A DNA stretch of 64,000 nt from Massilia sp. Root335. GTDB taxonomy: Bacteria > Pseudomonadota > Gammaproteobacteria > Burkholderiales > Burkholderiaceae_D. The number at the start of each line of letters is the position of its first letter. The stretch's first letter is position 1. Made by a program: the position numbers and the translations under genes. The stretch spans positions 244,770 through 308,769 of the forward strand of contig NZ_LMCY01000048.1 in the NCBI RefSeq assembly GCF_001425685.1, given 5' to 3'. Below the pieces are notes generated by a model. It made no database searches. It worked only from the letters and a program-made list of their open reading frames with translations, and had not been told where the DNA came from. Below are positions 54,032 through 61,717 of the stretch, one piece after another.

Positions 54032-54361
54032 TTAGTTACCGACAGTCACGAAGATGTGACAGGATTGTTTCGAAATGCGATCACCGCGGCCTTTGGCACG
54101 TGCCGTAAAGCGCTTCAAGATCGGGCCCTTTTCGACATAGATCTGAACGACCTTCAGTTCGTCGATGTCGGCACCATCGTTGTGCTCGGCGTTCGCGATT
54201 GCGGACTCCAGCACTTTCTTGATGATGGTCGCGCCTTTCTTCGGGCTGAACTGCAGGATGTTCAGCGCGGCGTCGACTTTCTTGCCGCGGATCAGATCGG
54301 CGACGAGGCGGCCTTTCTGTTCCGACAGGCGGACGCCTTTGAGGATAGCTTTAGTTTCCAT
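54032..54361 (-). CDS. rplV: 50S ribosomal protein L22
   Basis: Lines the nascent-chain exit tunnel. The 109 residues contain GVRLSEQKGRLVADLIRGKK and VVQIYVEKGPILKRFTARAKGR. The start overlaps the rpsS stop (TAATG). Confidence 0.98.
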   Translation of the reverse strand: METKAILKGVRLSEQKGRLVADLIRGKKVDAALNILQFSPKKGATIIKKVLESAIANAEHNDGADIDELKVVQIYVEKGPILKRFTARAKGRGDRISKQSCHIFVTVGN

Positions 54362-54636
54362 TATTTCTTCGCCTTCTTGTCAGCGGCGTGGCCCTTGAAC
54401 GTGCGGGTCAGGGCGAATTCGCCCAGCTTGTGACCCACCATGTTCTCGGACACGTACACCGGCACGTGCACTTTACCGTTGTGGACGGCGATCGTCAGAC
54501 CGATGAAGTCCGGGGTGATCGTCGAGCGGCGCGACCAGGTTTTGACCGGCTTTTTGTCTTTGTTCGCTTGCGCGGTCTCGACTTTTTTCACCAGGTGGGC
54601 GTCAATGAACGGCCCTTTTTTCAATGAACGAGTCAT
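54361..54636 (-). CDS. rpsS: 30S ribosomal protein S19
   Basis: Head protein near the A site. The 91 residues begin MTRSLKKGPFIDAHLVKKV and contain RRSTITPDFIGLTIAVHNGK and GHKLGEFALTRTFKGH. Confidence 0.98.
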   Translation of the reverse strand: MTRSLKKGPFIDAHLVKKVETAQANKDKKPVKTWSRRSTITPDFIGLTIAVHNGKVHVPVYVSENMVGHKLGEFALTRTFKGHAADKKAKK

Positions 54637-54645
54637 GTCTTATCC

Positions 54646-55473
54646 TTATTTCTTGCCGCGGCGCGAGACGATCATCGACGACGTGCGCTTGTTCGAACGC
54701 GTCTTCTTGCCCTTCGTCTGCTGGCCCCATGGCGACACCGGATGACGACCGGCAGCCGTACGACCTTCACCACCACCGTGCGGGTGGTCGATCGGGTTCA
54801 TCACCACACCGCGAACGGTCGGGCGGACGCCACGCCAGCGCATTGCACCGGCTTTACCGATCTTGCGCAGGTTGTGCTCGCCGTTGCCGACTTCGCCAAC
54901 CGTCGCGCGGCACTCGATGTGCACGCGGCGCACTTCACCCGAGCGCAGGCGAACCTGAGCGTAGGTGCCTTCACGGGCCATCAGGACCACGCCGGCGCCT
55001 GCGGTACGGGCCATCTGAGCACCCTTACCCGGCAGCATTTCGACGCAGTGCATGGTGGTACCGACCGGAATATTACGGATCGGCAGGCAGTTACCCGACT
55101 TGATCGGCGCTTCCGAGCCGTTCATGACGGCATCGCCCACGGCCATGCCCTTGGTGGCGATGATGTACGCGCGGTGACCGTCGGCGTAGCACACCAGAGC
55201 GATGTGCGCGCTACGGTTCGGGTCGTATTCAATGCGCTCGACCTTGGCCGGAATACCGTCCTTGTTGCGCTTGAAGTCGACCACGCGGTAGTGGTGCTTG
55301 TGACCACCGCCGATGTGGCGGGTCGTGATGTGGCCGTTGTTGTTACGGCCAGCGGTCTTCGATTTCTTCTCAACCAGGGCTGCGAACGGACGACCCTTGT
55401 ACAGGTCGGCATTCACAACCTTCACCATGCCGCGGCGGCCTGGGGAGGTTGGCTTCATCTTAACGAGTGCCAT
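54646..55473 (-). CDS. rplB: 50S ribosomal protein L2
   Basis: Core protein of the peptidyl transferase region. The 275 residues contain MALVKMKPTSPGRRGMVKVV and the C-terminal MNPIDHPHGGGEGRTAAGRH with the conserved histidine. The start overlaps the rplW stop by one base. Confidence 0.98.
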   Translation of the reverse strand: MALVKMKPTSPGRRGMVKVVNADLYKGRPFAALVEKKSKTAGRNNNGHITTRHIGGGHKHHYRVVDFKRNKDGIPAKVERIEYDPNRSAHIALVCYADGHRAYIIATKGMAVGDAVMNGSEAPIKSGNCLPIRNIPVGTTMHCVEMLPGKGAQMARTAGAGVVLMAREGTYAQVRLRSGEVRRVHIECRATVGEVGNGEHNLRKIGKAGAMRWRGVRPTVRGVVMNPIDHPHGGGEGRTAAGRHPVSPWGQQTKGKKTRSNKRTSSMIVSRRGKK

Positions 55474-55790
55474 TATTTAGCCTCCTCGACAAAATTGATT
55501 TCCTGGCCCGGCTTCAGGGCCACGAAAGCGCGCTTGGTGTGGTTGCGACGACCGGTGAAACGGCCCGAACGCTTCTGCTTGCCTTCGCGGTTCACGGTCT
55601 GGACCGATTCCACTTCGACCTTGAACAGCAGTTCGACGGCGGCTTTGATTTCCGGCTTGGTCGCGTCCGGCAGGACCTTGAACACGATCTGTTCGTTCTT
55701 TTCCGCGACGAAGGTCGCCTTTTCGGAAATGACCGGAGCCAGCAGCACCTTCATCAGGCGCTCTTCGCTGAATTTGATTGCGGCGCTCAT
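55473..55790 (-). CDS. rplW: 50S ribosomal protein L23
   Basis: Exit-tunnel docking site for trigger factor and SRP. The 105 residues contain LLAPVISEKATFVAEKNEQ and FTGRRNHTKRAFVALKPGQ. The first 12 residues (MSAAIKFSEERL) precede the E. coli-like core. Confidence 0.97.
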   Translation of the reverse strand: MSAAIKFSEERLMKVLLAPVISEKATFVAEKNEQIVFKVLPDATKPEIKAAVELLFKVEVESVQTVNREGKQKRSGRFTGRRNHTKRAFVALKPGQEINFVEEAK

Positions 55791-56407
55791 GCGTACATCT
55801 CCTCGATCTTGGCCAGAGCAGCTTTGGTGACCAGGACTTTCTTGTAGAACACCAGCGACATCGGGTCGGCATGCTTCGGCTCGACAACCAGCACGTTCGG
55901 CAGGTTGCGCGATGCCAGCAGCAGGTTTTCATCGATGGTGTCGGTGATCACCAGGACCGAGTCCAGACCCATGCCCTGCAGCTTTTGCGACAGCAGCTTG
56001 GTCTTCGGTGCTTCGACGGTCAGGTTCTCGATGACGCTCAGGCGGTCTTCGCGGGCCAGTTGCGAGAAGATCGAGCAGATACCTGCGCGGTGCATCTTCT
56101 TGTTGACCTTGTGCGAGAAGTTCTCGTCCGGCGAGTTCGGGAAGATGCGACCACCGCCACGCCACAGCGGCGACGACGACATACCGGCACGGGCGCGGCC
56201 CGTACCTTTTTGACGCCAGGGCTTCTTGGTCGTGTGGGAGACTTCTTCACGATCCTTCTGCTTGCGGTTGCCGCTGCGCGCGTTGGCGGCGTAGGCGACC
56301 ACGATCTGGTGGATCAGGGCTTCGTTGTAATCACGGCCGAACACGGTGTCGGCGGCGTTGACTGCGGCGCCAGCTTGACCTTGCTCATTCAGGAGCTTGA
56401 GTTCCAT
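55787..56407 (-). CDS. rplD: 50S ribosomal protein L4
   Basis: Exit-tunnel protein and, in enteric bacteria, the autogenous repressor of the S10 operon. The 206 residues contain KPWRQKGTGRARAGMSSSPL, the tunnel loop signature. It overlaps rplW by 4 bp and follows rplC by 3 bp. Confidence 0.98.
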   Translation of the reverse strand: MELKLLNEQGQAGAAVNAADTVFGRDYNEALIHQIVVAYAANARSGNRKQKDREEVSHTTKKPWRQKGTGRARAGMSSSPLWRGGGRIFPNSPDENFSHKVNKKMHRAGICSIFSQLAREDRLSVIENLTVEAPKTKLLSQKLQGMGLDSVLVITDTIDENLLLASRNLPNVLVVEPKHADPMSLVFYKKVLVTKAALAKIEEMYA

Positions 56408-56410
56408 CGC

Positions 56411-57067
56411 TTATGCTCCTTTCTTGGCTTTGACCTTGACTGCCGGCTTGACGATCACTTGACCGTTCTTGGCGCCAGGAACGGCACCCTTAACCAGCAG
56501 CAGTTGACGCTCGGCGTCGATACGGGCGATTTCCAGGTTCTGGGTGGTGACAGTGACATCACCCATGTGACCGGTCATGCGCTTGCCCGGGAACACGCGG
56601 CCCGGATCCTGCGCCATACCGATCGAGCCCGGCACGTTGTGCGAACGCGAGTTACCGTGGGTCTGACGACCCGACGCGAAGTTGTGGCGCTTGATGGTAC
56701 CGGCGTAGCCCTTACCGATCGAGGTGCCTTGCACGTCGATTTTCTGGCCCACTTCGAACATCGAGACATTGACTGCGTCGCCAGCCTTGAAACCAGCGGC
56801 TTGAGCGGCTTCGACGCGGAATTCCTTCAGCATCGTGCCAGCTTCGACGCCAGCTTTGGCGTAGTGACCGGCAGCGGCCTTGTTCACGCGGGAAGCGCGA
56901 CGTTGACCGAAGACGACCTGAACTGCGGCATAGCCATCAGTTTCAGGGTTTTTGATTTGCGCAACACGGTTGTTCGACACGTCCAGCACGGTAACGGGAA
57001 TCGAATCGCCGTCGTCCGTGAAGATGCGCATCATGCCAACCTTGCGACCGAGAAGGCCCAGGCTCAT
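56411..57067 (-). CDS. rplC: 50S ribosomal protein L3
   Basis: Early assembly protein. The 218 residues begin MSLGLLGRKVGMMRIFTDDG and contain KRHNFASGRQTHGNSRSHN, which includes the conserved glutamine methylated by PrmB, and the GQDPGRVFPGKRMTGHMG-like loop. It is here the first gene of its transcript because rpsJ is elsewhere. Its own promoter lies at 57180. Confidence 0.98.
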   Translation of the reverse strand: MSLGLLGRKVGMMRIFTDDGDSIPVTVLDVSNNRVAQIKNPETDGYAAVQVVFGQRRASRVNKAAAGHYAKAGVEAGTMLKEFRVEAAQAAGFKAGDAVNVSMFEVGQKIDVQGTSIGKGYAGTIKRHNFASGRQTHGNSRSHNVPGSIGMAQDPGRVFPGKRMTGHMGDVTVTTQNLEIARIDAERQLLLVKGAVPGAKNGQVIVKPAVKVKAKKGA

Positions 57068-57113
57068 TTTTTCTCCATTCCCACCTGCGATTGGGCGGGG
57101 GTAGTTGACTTTC

Positions 57114-57131
57114 GGAAGTTGTGAAACTTCC
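57114..57131 (-). other. Hairpin in the rplC leader
   Basis: A 7-bp perfect stem GGAAGTT/AACTTCC with a 4-nt loop, inside a leader of about 110 nt between the promoter at 57180 and the rplC start. A second weaker hairpin TGGGTC/GGCCCA flanks a T7 run upstream. Possible site of autogenous control by L4; inferred. Confidence 0.45.
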
Positions 57132-57179
57132 TCTTAAACGCATGGGCCAAAAAAAGATAGACCCATACCGAAGCCGGCT

Positions 57180-57208
57180 AGTATAGCGCGCGCCACGGAT
57201 AGACGCAA
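57180..57208 (-). promoter_or_regulatory. Promoter of the rplC-rpsQ group
   Basis: Minus strand: TTGCGT (complement of 57203-57208), 17-bp spacer, TATACT (complement of 57180-57185) followed by AGCC. It matches the spc promoter pattern at 52262. It gives the rest of the S10 group its own start site, independent of rpsJ. Confidence 0.7.
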
Positions 57209-57272
57209 CAGGATAATGCGAAGCTGACGCGGCCTGTTGCGTTTTACGCTAGTGTCTTGGAGATCAGAGAAT

Positions 57273-57337
57273 CCGTTCAGGCTGAACGGCACAGAAAAGA
57301 TACCGCTGCATCTTTTCTCTACAGGCTCGAGGCCTGC
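57273..57337 (-). other. Three consecutive hairpins between tRNA-Val and the S10-group promoter
   Basis: In minus-strand order: GCAGGC/GCCTGT (57321-57337), AGAAAAGAT/ATCTTTTCT (57293-57318, 9-bp perfect stem) and CCGTTCA/TGAACGG (57273-57289, 7-bp perfect stem). No long T-tract follows any of them. They may process or end the tRNA transcript, or form a small RNA. Confidence 0.5.
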
Positions 57338-57352
57338 GATATGGAGGAATTC

Positions 57353-57429
57353 TGGTGGGCGGTGCAGGATTCGAACCTGCGACCCCTTGGATGTCGACCA
57401 AGTATTCTAACCAGCTGAACTAACCGCCC
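57353..57429 (-). tRNA. tRNA-Val(GAC) with C33
   Basis: A 77-nt cloverleaf with encoded CCA. Acceptor stem is GGGCGGT/ACCGCCC with discriminator A73, and the T arm is GCAGG-TTCGAAT-CCTGC. The anticodon stem CTTGG/CCAAG encloses loop TCGACAT, giving anticodon GAC (valine). Position 33 is C, not the near-universal U. The D arm and variable region look like tRNA-Asp of the same bacterial group, while A73 and A35/C36 fit valine identity. Confidence 0.88.
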
Positions 57430-57439
57430 GGGGAGCCGC

Positions 57440-57469
57440 ATTATACGAGCATGTTTTAGCAAAGCGCAA
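57440..57469 (-). promoter_or_regulatory. Promoter of tRNA-Val
   Basis: Minus strand: TTGCGC (complement of 57464-57469), 18-bp spacer, consensus TATAAT (complement of 57440-57445), 11 bp upstream of the mature tRNA 5' end. Confidence 0.75.
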
Positions 57470-57546
57470 TACCCATCCGAAAAAACTTGTGCACCGCACC
57501 GCACCTTTACAATAGCGCCCGTCAAGGACAAGGAAAGGATGATCGG

Positions 57547-58614
57547 ATGAACCTGGTGTTCTTCAACAACACGACACTGGCCTGGCTGACGGCCTTCGGT
57601 ATCGCCGCCGGGGTGGCGCTGGCCCTGTACATCGCCAAGAAGGTGGGCGTACACCATATGCGGACGCTGGCCGCGCGCACCGAGACCCGGCTCGACGACA
57701 TCGCCGTCGAGGCGCTCGACGGCACCCGGCCGCTGGCCATCGTCATCATGGGCCTGTTTGCCGGCAGCAAGGCGCTGACGCTGCCGCCGGCGGTGCACCT
57801 GTTCGCGACGCGCGCCGCCATCGTCACGGGCCTGATCCAGGCCGCGCTGTGGGGCAACCGCGCGCTGCGCGCCTGGCTGACGGATTACTACCAGAACCGC
57901 GCCGGCGATCCGGCCCGCGCCACGTCGGCGGCGGCGGTCGGCTTCATCGCGCGGACGGTGCTGTGGGCCGTGCTGCTGCTGATGGTGCTGGACAATCTCG
58001 GCGTCAACATCACGACCCTCGTCGCCTCGCTCGGTATCGGCGGTATCGCAGTGGCACTGGCCGTCCAGAACATCCTCGGCGACCTGTTCGCGTCGCTGTC
58101 GATCGTGCTCGACAAGCCGTTCGTGATCGGCGACTTCATCATCGTCGACAAATTCCTGGGCACCGTGGAATACGTCGGCCTCAAGACGACCCGGCTGCGC
58201 AGCCTGGGCGGCGAGCAGCTGGTGTTCTCCAACGCCGACCTGCTCAAGAGCCGGCTGCAGAACATGACGCGCATGACCCGGCGCCGCGCCGCGTTCACGG
58301 TGGGCGTCACCTACGACACGCCGACGGCGAAGCTGCGCCTGATCCCGGCCATGCTGACCGAGATCGTCAAGTCGCAGGAACCCGTGACGTTCGACCGCGC
58401 CCACTTCAGCGGCATGGCCGCGTCCTCGCTGAATTTCGACGTCGTGTACTGGGTGGAGACGGCGGATTTCGTCCGCTACGCGGATATCCAGCAGGAGATC
58501 TACCTGCAGATCATGGACCGGTTCGCCGCGCTGGGCATCGAGTTCGCGTTCCCGACGCAGACGCTGCTCGTGCGCGACGCGCGCGAGACGGAGCCCTCCG
58601 CTCCAGCGCCGTAG
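57547..58614 (+). CDS. MscS-family mechanosensitive ion channel
   Basis: A 355-residue membrane protein with about four membrane helices in the first 190 residues. The pore-lining helix NITTLVASLGIGGIAVALAV is followed by the MscS beta domain (KPFVIGDFIIVDKFLGTVEYV, then TRLRSLGGEQLVFSN) and a C-terminal mixed domain. Family role: releases solutes on hypo-osmotic shock. An AAAGGA ribosome site precedes the ATG at 57547; an in-frame upstream ATG overlaps the likely promoter. TTGTGC (57487) and TACAAT (57508) are a possible promoter with short spacing. The TAG stop lies in a GTAGGGTGGGC repeat. Confidence 0.9.
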   Translation: MNLVFFNNTTLAWLTAFGIAAGVALALYIAKKVGVHHMRTLAARTETRLDDIAVEALDGTRPLAIVIMGLFAGSKALTLPPAVHLFATRAAIVTGLIQAALWGNRALRAWLTDYYQNRAGDPARATSAAAVGFIARTVLWAVLLLMVLDNLGVNITTLVASLGIGGIAVALAVQNILGDLFASLSIVLDKPFVIGDFIIVDKFLGTVEYVGLKTTRLRSLGGEQLVFSNADLLKSRLQNMTRMTRRRAAFTVGVTYDTPTAKLRLIPAMLTEIVKSQEPVTFDRAHFSGMAASSLNFDVVYWVETADFVRYADIQQEIYLQIMDRFAALGIEFAFPTQTLLVRDARETEPSAPAP

Positions 58615-58747
58615 GGTGGGCGGCCCTCCGCCCACGCGTGACGCCGGCAAACCGCACACGTTACGCGTGGGCACGGTGTGCCCACCCTACGGCTGATCCG
58701 GCTCAGTGCCGCGGCGCCGTAGCGTGGGCGGCCTCCGCCCACGCGCG
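58611..58747. repeat. GTAGGGTGGGC-family repeats after mscS
   Basis: GTAGGGTGGGCGGCCCTCCG begins at 58611 and supplies the mscS stop (TAG at 58612-58614). TTACGCGTGGGCACGGTGTG and CCCACCCTACGG complete one unit. A second unit with GTAGCGTGGGCGGCCTCCGC (about 58719) follows, ending just before the LacI-type gene stop. Confidence 0.75.
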
Positions 58748-58755
58748 ACGGGGCC

Positions 58756-59757
58756 TTATTGCGGCGGCGCGGTCGACGCCCGCACGACCAGCGCGCTGGC
58801 CAGCGCCGCGTGGCGCAGCGGCGCGTGGCCGCCGCGGATGCGATCGGCCAGCAGCTCGATGGCGAGCCACGCCATGTCGTGCTTGGGCGGCGCCACCGTC
58901 GTCAGCGGCGGGAGCGCGTAGCGGGCGGCGGCGATGTCGTCGTAGCCCACGACAGACAATTGCGCCGGCACACGCACAGCGGCCGCGCCGGCCGCGCACA
59001 GGCCGCCCAGCGCCATCAGATCGCTCGTGACGAACACGGCCGTCGGCCGCCGCGACCGGGCCAGCAGGCGCGTAAATGCCGCGTGGCCGCCGGCGCTCGT
59101 GAATTCGTCGTGCACGATACGGTCCGGCGCCAGAGTCAGGCCAGCCTCCGCCATCGCGCGCATGAAACCGCCGACGCGTTCGCGCGTGCGCGGCAGGTCG
59201 GCCGGGCCGGACACGCAGGCAATGTCGCGGTGGCCCAATTCGATCAGATGGCGCGTGGCCGCATACCCGCCCTCTTCCTGGCCGGCCTGGACCAGGTCGG
59301 CGTGGAGGCCGGGCAGCGCGCGCTCCAGCTGGACGACGGGCACGGTCTCGCGGCGCAGCAGCAAGTCCTGTTCGTCGTCGGCGCCGCTGGCGACGAGCAC
59401 CAGCCCGTCGATGCGCTTTTCCATCAGCAGGCGCAGATTGGCCGTCTGCTTCTGCGCGCCGCCATGCGCGTTGCACAGGATGATGTTGTAGCCGAGCTGG
59501 AACGCCGCGTCCTCGATCCAGCGGATCAGTTCGGCGAAATAGGGATTCGACGAGTTCGGCACGAGCACGCCGATGGTATTCGTCTTGTCGTTCTTGAGGC
59601 TGCGGGCGACGGCACTCGGAATGTAGCGCATCTCGTCGATGATGCCCAGCACGCGCCGGCGCACGTCGTCGCTGACGACGCGCGTGTTGTTGATCACGTG
59701 CGACACCGTGGAGATCGACACCCCGGCGCGCTCCGCTACCTGCTTCATGGTCGCCAT
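58756..59757 (-). CDS. LacI-family transcriptional regulator
   Basis: A 333-residue repressor-type regulator. The N-terminal helix-turn-helix is MATMKQVAERAGVSISTVSHVINN (hinge through residue 60, ending MRYIPSAVARSLKN). It is followed by a periplasmic-binding-protein-like sensor domain (GVLVPNSSNPYFAELI, DGLVLVAS, VVGYDDIAAARYALPPLTTV). It is divergent from the purine permease gene with a 516-bp gap and so may regulate it. The palindromes there are TA-centred rather than the CG-centred type usual for LacI proteins, which weakens that link. Confidence 0.92.
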   Translation of the reverse strand: MATMKQVAERAGVSISTVSHVINNTRVVSDDVRRRVLGIIDEMRYIPSAVARSLKNDKTNTIGVLVPNSSNPYFAELIRWIEDAAFQLGYNIILCNAHGGAQKQTANLRLLMEKRIDGLVLVASGADDEQDLLLRRETVPVVQLERALPGLHADLVQAGQEEGGYAATRHLIELGHRDIACVSGPADLPRTRERVGGFMRAMAEAGLTLAPDRIVHDEFTSAGGHAAFTRLLARSRRPTAVFVTSDLMALGGLCAAGAAAVRVPAQLSVVGYDDIAAARYALPPLTTVAPPKHDMAWLAIELLADRIRGGHAPLRHAALASALVVRASTAPPQ

Positions 59758-60273
59758 CGCGTTCCCTCCTGAGGCGCGATTATCACCGATGTGTTTCAGT
59801 AATTACAACAACCGCTTGCGACCCGGCGAGCGCGTCGGGGCCGCTGTCTTTCAAGATCAGGACGGTATCCGGCTTATCAAGAGGTGCCGGCGCAGCGCGG
59901 CCATCTGATATTTCCACGCAAAAGCGTCGTGAAAAATTGTATACAGCGGGCGGATAAATACCCCGCTCTCGCTCTGTGACGCGGTGAAATCCAGGCGTTC
60001 TAGAGGCACGGAAACTGTATACAAATTCGTTGACAGTGCTGTCTTGCATGGGCATCATGAATTCATGAAATGCCGCCGCAGAGTGGCACCAAGCTTTGTG
60101 GAGACGTCATCGCGTTCCCGGCCACATCCCGGCCCCCAGGCGCCCTTCGGTTGCATCCGGATCACGGATTGCCTGCCGTGGTTGACTGTTCTCCACTGCC
60201 CTGCATCACTTCGAAGTACCCGACGCGCTTGCGGTACGCGCCGTTCAGGACACCATTCGACGGAGACACACAC
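59758..60273. promoter_or_regulatory. Divergent control region of the LacI-type and purine permease genes
   Basis: A 516-bp gap without a credible gene. It holds two opposed copies of a TA-centred palindrome: TTGTATACAG (59937-59946) and CTGTATACAA (60015-60024), 78 bp apart. A likely permease promoter is TTGACA (60030-60035), 17-bp spacer, CATCAT (60053-60058). A leader of about 210 nt follows before the permease ATG at 60274. Confidence 0.6.
60066..60273 (+). other. Long 5' leader of the purine permease gene, candidate riboswitch
   Basis: About 210 nt of untranslated leader with several possible stems: GTACC/GGTAC (near 60217-60238), CCGTT...GACGG immediately before the ribosome site (60241-60258), and TCTCC (near 60190) able to pair with the GGAGA ribosome site at 60257-60261. 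Xanthine-sensing (NMT1-class) riboswitches are known upstream of such permeases in Burkholderiales. I could not confirm the consensus by eye. Confidence 0.35.
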
Positions 60274-61623
60274 ATGAACAATCTGCTGTACCAGGTCGAC
60301 GACCGGCCACCCCTCATCACCACGACCCTGCTGGCGGCCCAGCACATGCTCGCCGCGCTCGGGGGCATCATCGCCGTGCCGCTCGTGGTCGGCGCCATCC
60401 TCAAGCTGCCCGCGGACCAGATCGTCGCCCTCGTCAACGCGGCGCTGCTGGGCTCGGGCATCGTCACGATCATCCAGTGCAAGGGCGTCGGCCCGATCGG
60501 CATCCGCCTGCCTTGCGTGATGGGCACCAGCTTCGCCTTCGTCGGCGCGGCCATCAGCATCGGCTTCGAACACGGCGTGGCGGGCATCCTCGGGTCCTCG
60601 CTCGCCGGGTCCGTCGTCATGATCGTCGGCAGTTTCTTCATGCCGCAGATCCGCAAGCTGTTCCCGCACCAGGTGACGGCCGTCGTCGTCACGATGATCG
60701 GCCTGTCGCTCGTCCCCGTCGCCGTCGACTGGGCGGCCGGCGGCAAGGGCGCCGGCGACTACGGCGCGCCCACGAACCTGGGCATCGCCCTGTTCGTGCT
60801 GGCCGTCGTCGTCGCGCTGGTCCAGTTCGGCAAAGGCATCATCTCGGCGTCCGCCATCGTGATCGGCATCGCGATCGGCTACGCCATCTGCCTGGGCCTG
60901 GGGCTCGTCGACTTCTCGAGCGTGCACCGGGCCACCGTGTTCGCCCTGCCGCAGCCGCTGCACTTCGGCATGACCTTCCCGCTCAGCGGCATCCTCGCCA
61001 TGGGTCTCGCCTACATCGTCACGATGGTCGAAACGACGGGCACCTTCATGGCGCTGGGCGCGGCCACGGAGACAAAGATGCGCGGCACCCTGCTCAAGCG
61101 CGGCGTGCTGTGCGACGGCGTCGGCTCCGCTTTTGCCTCCACCCTGGGCGCGCCGCCGATGTCGACCTTTGCGCAGAACGTGGGCGTCATCTCGCTGACC
61201 GGCGTCGCCAGCCGCCACGTCGTCGCGCTGACCGGCGTGATGCTGGCCCTGGCCGGCCTGTTCCCGGTGCTGGGCGCCGTCGTCGTCACGATCCCGCAGC
61301 CGGTGCTGGGCGGCGCCGGCCTCATGATGTTCGCGATGATCCTCACGGCCGGCGTGCAGATGCTGGGCAAGGTCGAGCACGACAAGCGCACCGGCCTCAT
61401 CATCGCCGTGTCGATCGGCTGCGGCCTGGCCGTCAGCGTGCGTCCGGAACTGCTGGCCAAGCTGCCGGCCTTCGTCAACGAAATCTTCGGCTCGGGCATC
61501 AGCACGGGCGCCATCATGGCCGTGCTGCTGAACCTCGTGTTGCCGAACCGTCCCGTCGAAGTCCATGACGACGACGAGGACGTACCCCAGCCCCTGCTGG
61601 TGAAAGACCTGGAGGTGGCGTAA
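60274..61623 (+). CDS. NCS2-family nucleobase:cation symporter (xanthine/urate type)
   Basis: Proton symporter with about 14 membrane helices over 449 residues. It starts MNNLLYQVDDRPPLITTTLL with the conserved AAQHMLAALGG histidine motif in TM1. The NAT signature is QNVGVISLTG in the segment PMSTFAQNVGVISLTGVASR, closest in style to E. coli XanQ and UacT, so substrate is probably xanthine or uric acid. It is the first gene of a short unit with a putative 8-oxoguanine deaminase, from which it is separated by a terminator hairpin. Confidence 0.92.
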   Translation: MNNLLYQVDDRPPLITTTLLAAQHMLAALGGIIAVPLVVGAILKLPADQIVALVNAALLGSGIVTIIQCKGVGPIGIRLPCVMGTSFAFVGAAISIGFEHGVAGILGSSLAGSVVMIVGSFFMPQIRKLFPHQVTAVVVTMIGLSLVPVAVDWAAGGKGAGDYGAPTNLGIALFVLAVVVALVQFGKGIISASAIVIGIAIGYAICLGLGLVDFSSVHRATVFALPQPLHFGMTFPLSGILAMGLAYIVTMVETTGTFMALGAATETKMRGTLLKRGVLCDGVGSAFASTLGAPPMSTFAQNVGVISLTGVASRHVVALTGVMLALAGLFPVLGAVVVTIPQPVLGGAGLMMFAMILTAGVQMLGKVEHDKRTGLIIAVSIGCGLAVSVRPELLAKLPAFVNEIFGSGISTGAIMAVLLNLVLPNRPVEVHDDDEDVPQPLLVKDLEVA

Positions 61624-61666
61624 CGGAATACTGCCCGCGTTTGGTATCCCTGACCGGCAGTCGGTG

Positions 61667-61710
61667 CCGCGCCGGCCATGTCGCAAGACATGCGCCGGCG
61701 CGGTGTTTTT
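61667..61710 (+). terminator. Intrinsic terminator between permease and deaminase
   Basis: A long stem CCGCGCCGGC/GCCGGCGCGG (61667-61676 with 61694-61703), extended by ATGTC/GACAT around a GCAA tetraloop, is followed by TGTTTTTA. It should stop most permease transcripts before the deaminase gene. Confidence 0.85.
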
Positions 61711-61717
61711 ATCCCGA

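Noticed and set aside
59783..60058. 91-codon minus-strand frame upstream of the LacI-type gene
   Set aside because: It spans both TTGTATACA palindromes and the permease promoter and has no protein-like features.
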